A stretch of DNA of 33,136 nucleotides, taken from NCBI GenBank assembly GCA_015067725.1, contig SVLX01000029.1, forward strand, positions 1 to 33,136, in the 5' to 3' direction. Position numbers and translations under genes: made by a program. Position 1 is the stretch's first letter, and each line of letters begins with the position of its first letter. The notes beneath the pieces are model-generated. The model searched no databases, was not told where the DNA came from, and worked only from the letters and a program-made list of their open reading frames with translations. Positions 7,792 to 15,886 of this stretch are shown here, in pieces. The DNA comes from Oscillospiraceae bacterium. Lineage in GTDB: Bacteria > Bacillota > Clostridia > Oscillospirales > Oscillospiraceae.

Positions 7792-8013
7792 TCAGGCCAG
7801 CTTGGTCTCGATATAGTCAGCCAACTCACCGAAGGTGGCAATCTTGGCATCCTCCAGATCCAGCTCAATGCCCAGCTTCTCCTCGAAGTCCATGGTCATC
7901 TCGACGATATCCAGAGAATCGACGCCCAGACTTTCGAAGGTGGTGTCACGGGTGATTTCCGCGGCGTTGACTTCCAACTGCCGGGAAGCATACTCAACGA
8001 TCTTTTCAAACAT
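7792..8013 (-). CDS. acpP: Acyl carrier protein
   Basis: This 73-residue protein carries growing fatty acyl chains on a 4'-phosphopantetheine arm attached to Ser35 of the GVDSLDIVEM motif. Four helices and an acidic surface (EEKLGIELDLED) fit the family. The ATG at 8011-8013 has GGGAGGAAG upstream; a longer open frame upstream includes the promoter and is not coding. It appears monocistronic, read from the promoter at 8069-8097, and its 3' end lies 31 bases before the SRP RNA, which may share its transcript. No other fatty acid genes are nearby. Confidence 0.96.
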   Translation of the reverse strand: MFEKIVEYASRQLEVNAAEITRDTTFESLGVDSLDIVEMTMDFEEKLGIELDLEDAKIATFGELADYIETKLA

Positions 8014-8068
8014 AGAAACTTCCTCCCGAAGAATAGGTCTGCTTACGCTCTCCTGCAAGACCTTACCT

Positions 8069-8097
8069 ATTGTATTACATGTTAGCCGATTTGTCAA
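8069..8097 (-). promoter_or_regulatory. acpP promoter
   Basis: TTGACA (8092-8097) and TACAAT (8069-8074) on the minus strand with a 17-base spacer. Confidence 0.8.
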
Positions 8098-8427
8098 TCA
8101 TTTTTGCTTGAGTTTCCGCAAAACATGCGCAGGGCTACAATTGATGTAAAACTTAGGTATAGAAAAAAGCGAACCAGTTTACCGGAACAGAGTTACCACA
8201 AAACGTCCTGGCGAAAGGTCTCCGCAGCCATGTTGGTCATAAAACAGACCCCAAGGTATGGCAAGCATGATTTATCTCATGGGCCGGGCAAAACAGGCGG
8301 AGCGGTGAACCTGCATCACAAGACAAAAAACCGCTGTCTGGGTTGTGCCCCGGACATGGTTCAGGCGGATAACCATGGCGCATTTATATCGCTTCTGCGT
8401 GTTTCATTCTTTGCGGACATCATTTCC
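8098..8427. other. Intergenic stretch without recognised content
   Basis: About 330 bases lie between the divergent acpP and hydrolase promoters. The plus strand is open for most of this length but has no ribosome binding site and no recognisable protein, and no RNA fold stood out. Confidence 0.4.
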
Positions 8428-8456
8428 TTGCCGCCCTGTCTGCGGTGTGATATAAT
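8428..8456 (+). promoter_or_regulatory. Promoter of the amidotransferase-like gene
   Basis: TTGCCG (8428-8433) and a perfect TATAAT (8451-8456) are 17 bases apart, with the ribosome binding site starting a few bases later, giving a very short leader. Confidence 0.65.
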
Positions 8457-8476
8457 CTCCGGGAGGTGATGTGAAT

Positions 8477-9133
8477 ATGGATAAACCCCGAATTCTCCTG
8501 TCCAGCGGTAAGAAGCCGGATAACTACATTGGCGCCATTCAGCTCGCCGGTGGAATCCCAAGCGCTCAGTATCTGCCGGAAGTGGACACCGGCTATGATG
8601 GCTTGATTCTTTGCGGTGGCGGAGACATCCACCCGGATTACTTTGGCGAGCCCATGGACGGCTCCGGAAACATTGACCGCCCCAGAGATGAGCGGGAATT
8701 TGCTCTGCTTCGGGCTTATGCCGCCGCAGGAAAGCCGGTGCTGGGCATCTGCCGGGGCATACAGGTGGTGAACGTTTTCTTTGGTGGTACGATCCATCAG
8801 GATTTACCCAACGCCGCCGATCATTCCTCTTTTGCTGACCATGACCTGATTCACCCTGTCCGGGCAGAAGCGGGCAGTGTGTGGGAGCGGCTCTATGGCA
8901 CTCGTTTTGTGGTGAACAGTCATCACCACCAGGCCCTTAACCGTTTGGGACTGGGACTGCGTACCACGCTGGTTTGCGAAAAGGACGGTCACATTGAGGG
9001 TGTTGCCCACGATTCTCTCCCCATTTTTGGTGTGCAGTGGCATCCGGAGCGGATGTGTGGAACACGGCGCAGAGCCGATACGGTGGACGGACTGGCGGTC
9101 TTCCGGTACTTCATGGGACTGATCCGGGGATAG
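8477..9133 (+). CDS. Gamma-glutamyl-gamma-aminobutyrate hydrolase family (class I GATase-like) protein
   Basis: This 218-residue protein belongs to the class I glutamine amidotransferase-like hydrolases (peptidase C26, PuuD-like). It shows the LILCGGGDIHPDYFGE oxyanion region, the nucleophile Cys92 in GICRGIQ, and the His189/Glu191 pair of the catalytic triad in WHPE. Known relatives cleave gamma-glutamyl amides such as gamma-glutamyl-GABA in polyamine breakdown or gamma-glutamyl conjugates; the substrate here is unknown because no polyamine genes are nearby. The ATG at 8477 is preferred over GTG at 8471 because GGGAGG ends 10 bases before it. It is one of few plus-strand genes and stands alone. 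Confidence 0.9.
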   Translation: MDKPRILLSSGKKPDNYIGAIQLAGGIPSAQYLPEVDTGYDGLILCGGGDIHPDYFGEPMDGSGNIDRPRDEREFALLRAYAAAGKPVLGICRGIQVVNVFFGGTIHQDLPNAADHSSFADHDLIHPVRAEAGSVWERLYGTRFVVNSHHHQALNRLGLGLRTTLVCEKDGHIEGVAHDSLPIFGVQWHPERMCGTRRRADTVDGLAVFRYFMGLIRG

Positions 9134-9200
9134 GCAGGAGCACCCCCTTTTTTTGTGACTGCGCGTTCGCTTTTCACAGGTAACGGTAATATATGGAAAA

Positions 9201-9233
9201 GGCCACGCAAAAGGGTTAACCTTCTGCGTGGCC
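9201..9233 (-). terminator. Terminator after the parvulin gene
   Basis: Arms GGCCACGCA (9201-9209) and TGCGTGGCC (9225-9233) form a perfect 9-bp stem followed on the minus strand by TTTTCC. It lies between the convergent hydrolase and foldase genes and may serve both. Confidence 0.7.
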
Positions 9234-9264
9234 GGTTTACTTATGCTTGGGTTTTTGCCTTCCC

Positions 9265-10827
9265 TTAGCTCAGGGACATGGCGTTGTTGGGGTTGACATA
9301 GATGTTCTTATTGACCATCTTCATGCCGAAACCTTCCTCAGCGGTCATCGCCTCGATGATACCGGTGCGCCACTCTTCAAACTTGGCGTTCAGAATGGTG
9401 GTCTCAGCCTGGTAGTCACGGAAGTTCAGTTCATCCTCGGCAACGCCGACGAAGTACATCACATGGACACCGTATTCGGTCTCGACCAGACCGGTGTCGC
9501 CGGACTTGCGGGACTCATCAAAGCACCAGTCGTTAAAGGCGGTAACCATCATGCCGGGATAAACCGTCTCATACAGGCCGCCGTTGGTGTTGGAGCCGGT
9601 ATCGGTGGAGTTCTCGTTGGCCAGAGTGCCGAAGGATTCCTCGGTAGCCTCGCCCTCTTTCCAGTTGTCCAGGATGGACTGTGCCTTCTCCTTGGCGGTG
9701 GCAATCTGCTCATCGGTGGGGGTGCCGTCTTCGTTTGCTTCGCCTTCAAACTCGATGAGGATGTGACGAACATCAACGGGCATGGCGCCGGACTGATCAT
9801 CGGAGCCCAGGAACATGACTACGGTCGCGCCGTTGCCGGAAGCATTCTCCAGAGCGGTGGTATCGCCGGCCTTACGCTCGGCGTCGGTCAGCCATTCGCG
9901 GGCATAGCTGAGGACGGAGGAATAAGCAACGGCCTCCTTCAGGATAGAGTCCTTATCTTCGGCGAAGGTCTCGGCCTGACCCTTCAGTTCCTTGGCCTTT
10001 TCTTCGGCGGCCTTCAGGGCGGCGGCCAGAGCAGCTTCGGTCTGCTCTTCGGTGTACTTGCCTTCGGCGTCAGCCTCGCCCTCATAGTACTCGTCCAGGG
10101 CGATATCCAGAATGCGATAGTCATAGGTGCTGTAAGTAGCGCCATTTTCCTTGACCTCAGCGGCAATTTCTTCCTCGCTGGCAGTCAGCGCCTCACCGAC
10201 AGAGACAGCATAGTCATTGGCAATCTGCTGCACGGTCAGGTACTCCTCATAGGTCTTCAGGTTGCAGCCAACACCATAGGTGGAGCGCACCATGGCATTG
10301 GCAGAAGAATGACCATAGAGCATAGCATAGGTCTTCATGTTGTTGACGGTGGCAGCAATCTGGGCCTGGCTCTCTTCGGAGAGGGTAAAGCCGTTGGCCA
10401 TAGCCTCGTCATAGGCGGCATAGATGGCCTTCGCCTGCTCAATTGCCTGCTCCATGGAGGCATCAGCCCAGGTAATGCCCTTCTCTTCGTCCTGATACTG
10501 CTCATCGAGACCCTTGTCGGCCTTAACCATATAGGGCAGGAGAGTATTGCTGTTGACGGTATCGACATAGAAGTAATTCAGGTCTGCGGCGGAGAGATTA
10601 TGCTCGCCGACAGTAACCGCGGTGAACATCCGATGCAGGATGCCACTGTTGTAGATGCCGCCGCCCACAAGGCCAATGATGATGGCGATTACAGCGACAT
10701 AAAAGATGATAGACCAAACTTTGAGCTGTCTTGCAGCTTTCTTGTCTTCCTTAGCCTGCCGCATCTTGGTCTCGGAGACGGCGGCTTTCTGCTCGGTACG
10801 GAGCTTCTTCTGACGGGATGCACTCAT
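9265..10827 (-). CDS. Membrane-anchored peptidyl-prolyl isomerase (parvulin/PrsA-like)
   Basis: This 520-residue protein has a basic cytoplasmic N-terminus (about 1-35), one membrane helix (about 37-60) and a large extracellular part. The N-terminal half is a SurA-like helical chaperone region with a coiled, Ala/Glu-rich stretch around 255-300. A PpiC rotamase domain follows (about 350-470) with VRHILIEF, GSFGTLA-like FGTLANENSTDTGS, NGGLYETVYPG and a final YGVHVMYFVG. Such foldases help exported proteins fold beyond the membrane. Unlike classical PrsA it has an uncleaved anchor rather than a lipobox. The ATG at 10825-10827 has GAGAGGAAG upstream. It seems monocistronic, with its own promoter and terminator. 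Confidence 0.9.
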   Translation of the reverse strand: MSASRQKKLRTEQKAAVSETKMRQAKEDKKAARQLKVWSIIFYVAVIAIIIGLVGGGIYNSGILHRMFTAVTVGEHNLSAADLNYFYVDTVNSNTLLPYMVKADKGLDEQYQDEEKGITWADASMEQAIEQAKAIYAAYDEAMANGFTLSEESQAQIAATVNNMKTYAMLYGHSSANAMVRSTYGVGCNLKTYEEYLTVQQIANDYAVSVGEALTASEEEIAAEVKENGATYSTYDYRILDIALDEYYEGEADAEGKYTEEQTEAALAAALKAAEEKAKELKGQAETFAEDKDSILKEAVAYSSVLSYAREWLTDAERKAGDTTALENASGNGATVVMFLGSDDQSGAMPVDVRHILIEFEGEANEDGTPTDEQIATAKEKAQSILDNWKEGEATEESFGTLANENSTDTGSNTNGGLYETVYPGMMVTAFNDWCFDESRKSGDTGLVETEYGVHVMYFVGVAEDELNFRDYQAETTILNAKFEEWRTGIIEAMTAEEGFGMKMVNKNIYVNPNNAMSLS

Positions 10828-10889
10828 GGTAGATCTTCCTCTCGTTTACCTAAAAATTGCCGGAATCATGGATTCACATAGACCCGACT

Positions 10890-10918
10890 ATTATATCCCA
10901 AAACAGCCAGACTTTCAA
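10890..10918 (-). promoter_or_regulatory. Promoter of the parvulin gene
   Basis: TTGAAA (10913-10918) and TATAAT (10890-10895) on the minus strand are 17 bases apart. Confidence 0.7.
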
Positions 10919-11044
10919 GAGGATATTTCAGAAAAAAGCGGCTTTTTGAAAAGTTTTCCCTGCTTTGGACTGAATCTTTTGGTTTATCATGGGTTTGGGG
11001 CTGTGTTTTTGTGGATAAAGTTGGGGCCGCACCAAAAACACGCC

Positions 11045-11860
11045 TCAGGGCAGGGCGATTCCCTGCCGGAAAAGGGTAATCATCTCGCCGGTCAGGCTGT
11101 CGCCGGAGTAATCGCCGGGGATTTCCTCCCGGTTAAACCAGGTCGCCTCTGCCAGCTCATCTTCCTGCAGGCGCACATCTTCGCCGCCGGAGAGCCGGGC
11201 AAAGAAACCCATGAGCAGGGTGTCAGTAACTACCCAGGGCTGGGATTTATAGAAGGTCAGCTTATCCACCTTCAGTCCGGTTTCCTCCATGACCTCCCTG
11301 CGGACGCAGTCTTCTACCGTCTCGCCGATCTCACAGAAGCCGGCCACCAGGGCATAGCGCTTAAACGCTCTTCCGGCATAGCGGGTCAGCAGCAACCGGT
11401 CGCCGTGGTACACGGCCACAATGACGGCGGGGCAAATCTTGGGGTAGACCCTGTGGGCGCACCGGGGGCAGACCATTGCCCGCTCTTTGCTGTCGGGTTG
11501 CATGGGATGACCGCAGGAGCCGCAGAAGCGGTTTCCCCGGTACCACCGGTGAAGGCTGTGCCCCACGGAACAGGCGAAGGCGGTCACCCGGCGGGCAAGG
11601 CTGCGATAGTCTCCGCAGGGCAAAAACCCGGGGGCATTGGTATCGGTCAGGGGGAGATAATGGCAGGTTTCGTCAATGGAGAAGGCATAAATCCATTCTG
11701 TCTCCGGGGTACACTGGTCAATCCGGGGCAGAAGCAGGTCACCCTCACCTTGTTGACAAATGATGCCCTGCGGGGTATAAATCAGGGCGATGTCTCCGGC
11801 TTTTGGGGTACGGAAGGACATTTCGTTATGAAAAGTCTGGGGGAAAATATCCTGAAGCAT
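11045..11860 (-). CDS. nudC: NAD(+) diphosphatase (NudC-type Nudix hydrolase)
   Basis: This 271-residue protein cleaves NADH/NAD to NMN(H) and AMP and in studied bacteria can also remove NAD caps from RNA. An N-terminal domain (about 1-108) is followed by a zinc ribbon with C113, C116, C131 and C134, and a Nudix domain whose box runs from G174 to L196 (GFCEIGE, REVMEETGL). The NudC-specific SQPW follows at 206-209; the usual proline-phenylalanine after it is replaced by VV. The ATG at 11858-11860 has AAAGGAG upstream. It has a likely promoter of its own and no functionally linked neighbour. Confidence 0.92.
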   Translation of the reverse strand: MLQDIFPQTFHNEMSFRTPKAGDIALIYTPQGIICQQGEGDLLLPRIDQCTPETEWIYAFSIDETCHYLPLTDTNAPGFLPCGDYRSLARRVTAFACSVGHSLHRWYRGNRFCGSCGHPMQPDSKERAMVCPRCAHRVYPKICPAVIVAVYHGDRLLLTRYAGRAFKRYALVAGFCEIGETVEDCVRREVMEETGLKVDKLTFYKSQPWVVTDTLLMGFFARLSGGEDVRLQEDELAEATWFNREEIPGDYSGDSLTGEMITLFRQGIALP

Positions 11861-11907
11861 GATTTGGGCTCCTTTGTGAGGTGGTAAAATGGGGGATTAC
11901 TGCTCAC

Positions 11908-11936
11908 ATCATACACAATCCGGGGAGAAAAAGCAA
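11908..11936 (-). promoter_or_regulatory. Probable nudC promoter
   Basis: TTGCTT (11931-11936) and TATGAT (11908-11913) on the minus strand with a 17-base spacer. Confidence 0.5.
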
Positions 11937-11989
11937 GGGGGCGAGCTCCTGGTTTGCAACCGAAACTCGGCGTTGTTCCATGAAATATT

Positions 11990-12035
11990 CCCCCCAAAGC
12001 AGACCACTGAAATAACCGGAGTCTGTTTTGGGGGA
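11990..12035 (-). terminator. Hairpin downstream of the CPBP operon
   Basis: CCCCCCAAAGCAGAC (11990-12004) and GTCTGTTTTGGGGG (12021-12034) form a long stem with one bulged C and a wobble. The T-tract on either side is poor (AATATTT on the minus strand), so terminator function is likely but not certain. Confidence 0.45.
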
Positions 12036-12036
12036 T

Positions 12037-12160
12037 TCTGTGTTCAAACCGGAGCGCAACGAAGAAGCTAACCGGGCGCTGTTTCGGGAGATGGATTCTG
12101 TTCTCCTGCCGGTTTTGGAAGATGAAACCTATGCTGTGACCCGCATGGTATTTGGACAAA
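12037..12160 (+). pseudogene. Possible gene relic
   Basis: About 40 codons in frame with 12028 read like natural protein (for example FKPERNEEANRALFREMD), then run into the antisense of the CPBP gene. There is no good ribosome binding site or upstream part, so it may be the remains of a gene or chance open sequence. Confidence 0.2.
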
Positions 12161-12829
12161 TCAGAGCAAAAACTGGCTCAGCACAAAGATACCCAGGTCA
12201 TGCAGTCCGTGGGCAAGCCCCAGAGACAGCAACGAGCAGTCTTTCTTCCGGATATAAAACGTCCCAAAGAAAAAGCCGATTGCCCCGCAGTACAGCACAT
12301 TGATGAGGCTGTGGGAGGCGGGGAAGTGCCAGAGCCCAAAGAGCAGGGCACTGATCAGACACTGCTGCCACGGCCCCCGGGTCAGCATCTCCAGTCGCCG
12401 GAACAGGTAGCCACGGAAAATCAGTTCCTCCACCGGTCCGACAAAAAAGAGGTAGAACACCACCCGCATGGGGATGATGCCGCGGGTGGGGGCTTTGCCG
12501 GAGAGGACCGCCCAGGCGGGCACACCGAAAATCAGGGGGAGCAACACAAACAGGCTCAGCGAAGCCAATCCAATGCCCACGCCCCACAGGAACTGCCGGG
12601 GGAGATTGTCTCCGCAGTAGCCCAGATACCGGAGAGGCTGGTCGCTGAGTTTCCTCACCCGCAGAAGTGTCCCCAGCGCCAAAAGCCCATAGATGGACAT
12701 ATTGACCCCCAGGCGGAGATAGGGGTTATCGGGCAGGAGGTTATGGAGAATGGGTTTGATGACCACCGCCAGACAGGCGATGACCATGGCAATGAAGATT
12801 TCCAGTTTCAGTTTGCGGTCTTTGGTCAT
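12161..12829 (-). CDS. CPBP family intramembrane metalloprotease
   Basis: This 222-residue polytopic membrane protein belongs to the CPBP (CAAX protease and bacteriocin-processing, formerly Abi) family. The three signature motifs are visible: E134-E135-x3-R139 (EELIFRG), H168 (FGLWHFP), and the last motif with H207, H210 and D211 (AHGLHD). About six hydrophobic segments surround them. In bacteria such proteins process or give immunity to peptides or cut membrane proteins; the target here is unknown. The ATG at 12827-12829 overlaps the stop of the upstream gene by four bases (ATGA), so it is the last gene of a five-gene operon. Confidence 0.92.
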   Translation of the reverse strand: MTKDRKLKLEIFIAMVIACLAVVIKPILHNLLPDNPYLRLGVNMSIYGLLALGTLLRVRKLSDQPLRYLGYCGDNLPRQFLWGVGIGLASLSLFVLLPLIFGVPAWAVLSGKAPTRGIIPMRVVFYLFFVGPVEELIFRGYLFRRLEMLTRGPWQQCLISALLFGLWHFPASHSLINVLYCGAIGFFFGTFYIRKKDCSLLSLGLAHGLHDLGIFVLSQFLL

Positions 12830-13281
12830 GGGGTGGGCCTTTCTGATTCGTCGTATGGGGGCTGATTGTCACAGCAATCCCAAAGTTCATCTACCTTGCA
12901 ACACCGAGTCTCGCAAATCATATCCATGTCGCTGTGCATCAAAAACGTCCGGTTCTTTTGTCTGAAGTCTGCAAGATACCTCTGCGCATCTTCTGGGGTG
13001 GGGAATAATGCCGGGTACAGGGTATAATCGGACACATGGGTTTTCTCCGTCAGTGTCAGGAGCGGCACGGCAATCTCTTTGGGGCACGACCCGGTTTCCC
13101 ATTGCAGACAGCGGGGAAGGATACAGACATTTTCTTCTTCTCCGGGTGTATTGCGGGTGGCATAATACCGATCCCGGGCTTCTTTCGCCTTCTGTTCTGT
13201 GGAGAAAAAGCCCAGACACTGACGCATCCCATATTCCGTTTCCGTCTCAGGAATATAGAGCAGTAGTTGAAATAAGACCAT
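12826..13281 (-). CDS. DUF7336-like protein, paralogue 2
   Basis: This 151-residue cytoplasmic protein resembles the preceding operon gene (13303-13761) in layout: an N-terminal strand (MVLFQLLLYIPETE), GFFSTEQKAKEARDRY, a middle ending YTLYPALFPTPEDAQRYLADF, and a C-terminal strand with Cys residues (CETRCC). The GxFST-x-A-x-A pattern recalls the DUF7336 type, in which a GVFSS/A/AIE helix precedes a PGF motif; that motif is weaker here. Function is unknown. The start at 13279-13281 follows a GGGGAGA site. The stop overlaps the CPBP start. Confidence 0.7.
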   Translation of the reverse strand: MVLFQLLLYIPETETEYGMRQCLGFFSTEQKAKEARDRYYATRNTPGEEENVCILPRCLQWETGSCPKEIAVPLLTLTEKTHVSDYTLYPALFPTPEDAQRYLADFRQKNRTFLMHSDMDMICETRCCKVDELWDCCDNQPPYDESERPTP

Positions 13282-13302
13282 CTGCCAGACATCTCCCCTC
13301 TG

Positions 13303-13761
13303 TTATTCCGGTTGATCCGGATATCGTTCCACGGTGAATCCCTCGGCACATACCATGTGCTGCAGCGAATCCAGCTTGATTTGGCCAACGCCAATCTCTA
13401 CATCTACCCCAGCATTTTTCATCAAGCCTTGATTAAGCTGTTTGAATTGGGCGCACCATGCTTCGGCATCCGTTTCGCACCAAAACAGTTCTGGAAACGA
13501 TTCATAATTATATGCATAGGACTTTTCCCAAACGGTGAGCCCCACGGCGAAAACGGTATCGCCATACGCTTGAGGAATCCCGGAGATGTGGCGTTCTATC
13601 GAGCAGAAGCCGTGGGGGTAGTCTCTGTAGCCCGGCAAGGTGCGGCAATGCGCTTTTGCCGATTCCATAGCTTCTTCGCTGGTAAACAAGCCGATAAAGT
13701 TTCCCTCTCCGTACATGACGGCAATTTCCGCATGGTAATGCATTAGCTCGTATACAATCAT
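13303..13761 (-). CDS. DUF7336-like protein, paralogue 1
   Basis: This 152-residue protein begins with VYELMHYHAE, then FIGLFTSEEAMESAKAH and LPGYRDYPHGF, which fits the DUF7336 pattern (strand, GxFSS helix, PGFRDYPxGF). A second half (about 75-152) contains WEKSYAYNYESFPELFWCETDAEAW and a C-terminal strand region. The same order of features is present in the next gene, indicating duplication within the operon. No enzyme motif is visible; a small binding or adaptor role is possible. It starts 2 bases after the stop of the membrane protein gene. Confidence 0.75.
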   Translation of the reverse strand: MIVYELMHYHAEIAVMYGEGNFIGLFTSEEAMESAKAHCRTLPGYRDYPHGFCSIERHISGIPQAYGDTVFAVGLTVWEKSYAYNYESFPELFWCETDAEAWCAQFKQLNQGLMKNAGVDVEIGVGQIKLDSLQHMVCAEGFTVERYPDQPE

Positions 13762-13763
13762 GA

Positions 13764-14027
13764 TTATCCAGCCCGCTCCGCAGAGGAATTTTTATCTCTA
13801 TACAGCCGACCGCGCATCCAACTGGCCACCAGCCCCACAACCAGAGCAGGCCCGCCCACAAGATAAATCAGGCGCAGGATATTGGGAATACCCAGTCCAG
13901 CCATGGTTCGCTCAAGCCAGCCGGGGGCAATCTCGTAGACCATTGCCAGGCCCAAAGCTGGAGCAACAGCCACGAGAGACAGTGTCTCCACCAGAAGCAG
14001 CAACTTGTTTTGGGTTGTTTTCTTCAT
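13764..14027 (-). CDS. Small membrane protein
   Basis: This 87-residue protein has two hydrophobic helices (about residues 8-32 and 47-70) with basic flanks (KKTTQNK at the start, RGRLYRDK at the end), so it is a two-pass membrane protein with both ends probably inside. The ATG at 14025-14027 is preferred: GAAAGAGG lies 8 bases upstream. An in-frame ATG at 14061-14063, overlapping the end of the carbonic anhydrase-like gene, has no well-spaced site but would also keep translational coupling. The family is not recognised. Confidence 0.65.
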   Translation of the reverse strand: MKKTTQNKLLLLVETLSLVAVAPALGLAMVYEIAPGWLERTMAGLGIPNILRLIYLVGGPALVVGLVASWMRGRLYRDKNSSAERAG

Positions 14028-14059
14028 GGTTATGCCTCTTTCGTACCGGTACTTCCGGT

Positions 14060-14536
14060 TCATTTCTCCCCCTGCCCAAAAGCCAGGTGGATATAATGTT
14101 CCGCACTCTCCCGGTTTCCGGCAATCTGCTCCGGGGTCAGGGGTTTGACCACCTTGGCCGGACTGCCCAGAAGCATGGAGCCGTCCGGGGCATTGGTTTT
14201 CCCGGTGACCACAGCCCCCGCACCCACCAGACAGTTGTTGCCCAATACTGCCCCATTCAGGACAATGGCACCCATACCAATGATGCAGTTATCCCCCACG
14301 GTACAGCCGTGGACAATTGCCCCGTGACCGATGGTGCAGTAGTTTCCTACGGTGGTCTTTTCGTGGAGGATGGCGTTATCCTGAATGTTACTGCCCTCGC
14401 CCACGGTGATGGCGCCGCTGTCTCCCCGGAGAACCGCACCATACCAGACGGACACATGATTTTGCAGCGTAACATTGCCGGTGACGGTGGCATTGGGGGC
14501 AATCCAGATTTTCCGGTTCATCTCCTTGTTTTCCAT
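14060..14536 (-). CDS. Gamma carbonic anhydrase-like protein (YrdA/PaaY family)
   Basis: This 158-residue protein is a left-handed beta-helix of hexapeptide repeats (V-x-G-N and I-G-x-G patterns from about 15 to 125). It contains the family signature VWYGAVLRGD (30-39) and the presumed metal ligands H58, H71 and H76, with the H-x4-H spacing of gamma-class enzymes. Bacterial members trimerise and may hydrate CO2 or act as thioesterases; activity cannot be told from sequence. A C-terminal helix (about 133-155) closes the fold. The ATG at 14534-14536 has AAGGAG 8 bases upstream. It heads the operon that ends with the CPBP gene. Confidence 0.9.
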   Translation of the reverse strand: MENKEMNRKIWIAPNATVTGNVTLQNHVSVWYGAVLRGDSGAITVGEGSNIQDNAILHEKTTVGNYCTIGHGAIVHGCTVGDNCIIGMGAIVLNGAVLGNNCLVGAGAVVTGKTNAPDGSMLLGSPAKVVKPLTPEQIAGNRESAEHYIHLAFGQGEK

Positions 14537-14588
14537 TGGTTGATCTCCTTATTTTGTGAATAGCTTTCTTGACCCGCCGAAAATATGG

Positions 14589-15824
14589 TCAGCGGGGAGC
14601 ATTGTCTTCGGTCAGCAGCCAGTCCAGCAGATTGACGACCTGAATGCCATTGTAATTTCCGGCGGTGTATGCATCCAGAGTGAGCACCAGCTTGGGATAG
14701 TTGTCCTGCAGAGCCAGCAATGGGCGCATTTCCCGTTCAAATGTCTCCTGTGCGGTCATGTCGGCGGTGACCTGAATATAGGTCAGAATTCCCCGCTTTT
14801 GCGCCACAAAATCCACCTCTGTGTCCCCCAGTTTGCCGATATTTACCCGGTATCCCCGCCGCAACAGAGCAAAATAGACCAAATTCTCCACCGAGTGACC
14901 CAAATCATATTGCCTGCGGGGGAGGATGTGATTGCGCAGACCCAGGTCCACCACATACCATTTCTTATTGGTGCTGAGGATTTGCTTGCCAATCAGGTCG
15001 AACCGCTCCACCGGATAGAAGATAAAGGACTGCGCCAGAGCCTGCATATAGTCATTTACGGTATTGGGGGACACTTTTCGCCCGTGAGAAGTCAGATAGT
15101 CGGTCACACTCTTGACGGAAATGGGACTGCCAACTGAACCGGATAAGAATTTGGCGATGGTCTTCAACAGGACAATGTCGTTGATTTTCCGCTTGTCCGG
15201 GTCGGCCTCTTTCCGGGCTTGCCGGTCTTCGATGTCCCGGACAATGACGGTGTTATAAATGCCCTCCAGATAGGTGTCGATTTTTTCCTCCGTCCGCTCC
15301 ATTGCTGCCACATAGGGCATACCGCCGGTCCGCAGATACTCGGCAAAGCCACGCTCTTTTGGCAGTGACGAAAGCTCCAGATACTCCCGGAGGGACAGGG
15401 GCAACATGGAAATCTCAACATAGCGCCCGGTCAGCAGGGTAGCCAAATCCCCGGAGAGCATATAGGCATTGGAGCCGGTGATGTAAATATCCGTATTCTC
15501 CTTGACAAACAGACTGTCCACCACCTTTTGGAAAGCGGGGACTTTTTGCACTTCGTCCAAAAAAATATAGGTCATCCGGTCGCTGCACAGTCGGTCTTTG
15601 ATGTGGGCATAGAGGGCGGGATAGGAGAGAAGATGCTCATATTCCAGCTCTTCAAAGTTGATGGAGATAATCTGGTCTTCTGTTACGCCATGCTCCCGCA
15701 GGCAACTCTGGTACTGCTTGAGCAGGGTGGATTTTCCGCATCGCCGGATGCCGGTGACCACCTTAATCACCTGCTCATCTTTCCAGGACAGCAGTTGCTG
15801 CAGATATTCCTTGCGCTGTACCAT
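14589..15824 (-). CDS. AAA_14/DUF4143 ATP-binding protein
   Basis: This 411-residue protein has an N-terminal P-loop ATPase domain with Walker A GIRRCGKST (about 25-33) and Walker B YIFLDEVQ (86-93), a sensor-like TGSNA, and the ALLTGRYVE/PLSLREYLEL region typical of the AAA_14 family. The C-terminal DUF4143 domain (about 200-360) contains a winged-helix-like stretch and a nuclease-like fold end with VDFVAQKRG...YIQVTADM, reminiscent of restriction-endonuclease-like E-x-D/QVK cores. Such proteins are common, often patchily distributed and of unknown role. The ATG at 15822-15824 follows TTAGGAGG; the GTG nine bases earlier lies inside that site. It has its own promoter and three upstream inverted repeats. 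Confidence 0.9.
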   Translation of the reverse strand: MVQRKEYLQQLLSWKDEQVIKVVTGIRRCGKSTLLKQYQSCLREHGVTEDQIISINFEELEYEHLLSYPALYAHIKDRLCSDRMTYIFLDEVQKVPAFQKVVDSLFVKENTDIYITGSNAYMLSGDLATLLTGRYVEISMLPLSLREYLELSSLPKERGFAEYLRTGGMPYVAAMERTEEKIDTYLEGIYNTVIVRDIEDRQARKEADPDKRKINDIVLLKTIAKFLSGSVGSPISVKSVTDYLTSHGRKVSPNTVNDYMQALAQSFIFYPVERFDLIGKQILSTNKKWYVVDLGLRNHILPRRQYDLGHSVENLVYFALLRRGYRVNIGKLGDTEVDFVAQKRGILTYIQVTADMTAQETFEREMRPLLALQDNYPKLVLTLDAYTAGNYNGIQVVNLLDWLLTEDNAPR

Positions 15825-15852
15825 ATGAGACACCTCCTAATCTGATGGATCA

Positions 15853-15881
15853 AGTATACCACACGCCGTCCGGGATTGCAA
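15853..15881 (-). promoter_or_regulatory. Promoter of the DUF4143 ATPase gene
   Basis: TTGCAA (15876-15881) and TATACT (15853-15858) on the minus strand are 17 bases apart. The first inverted repeat starts only 5 bases upstream of the -35 box. Confidence 0.7.
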
Positions 15882-15886
15882 GAAAA

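Noticed and set aside
9247..10881. 544-codon plus-strand ORF
   Set aside because: It is the antisense shadow of the parvulin gene. The minus-strand frame has a ribosome binding site, a membrane helix and a rotamase domain.
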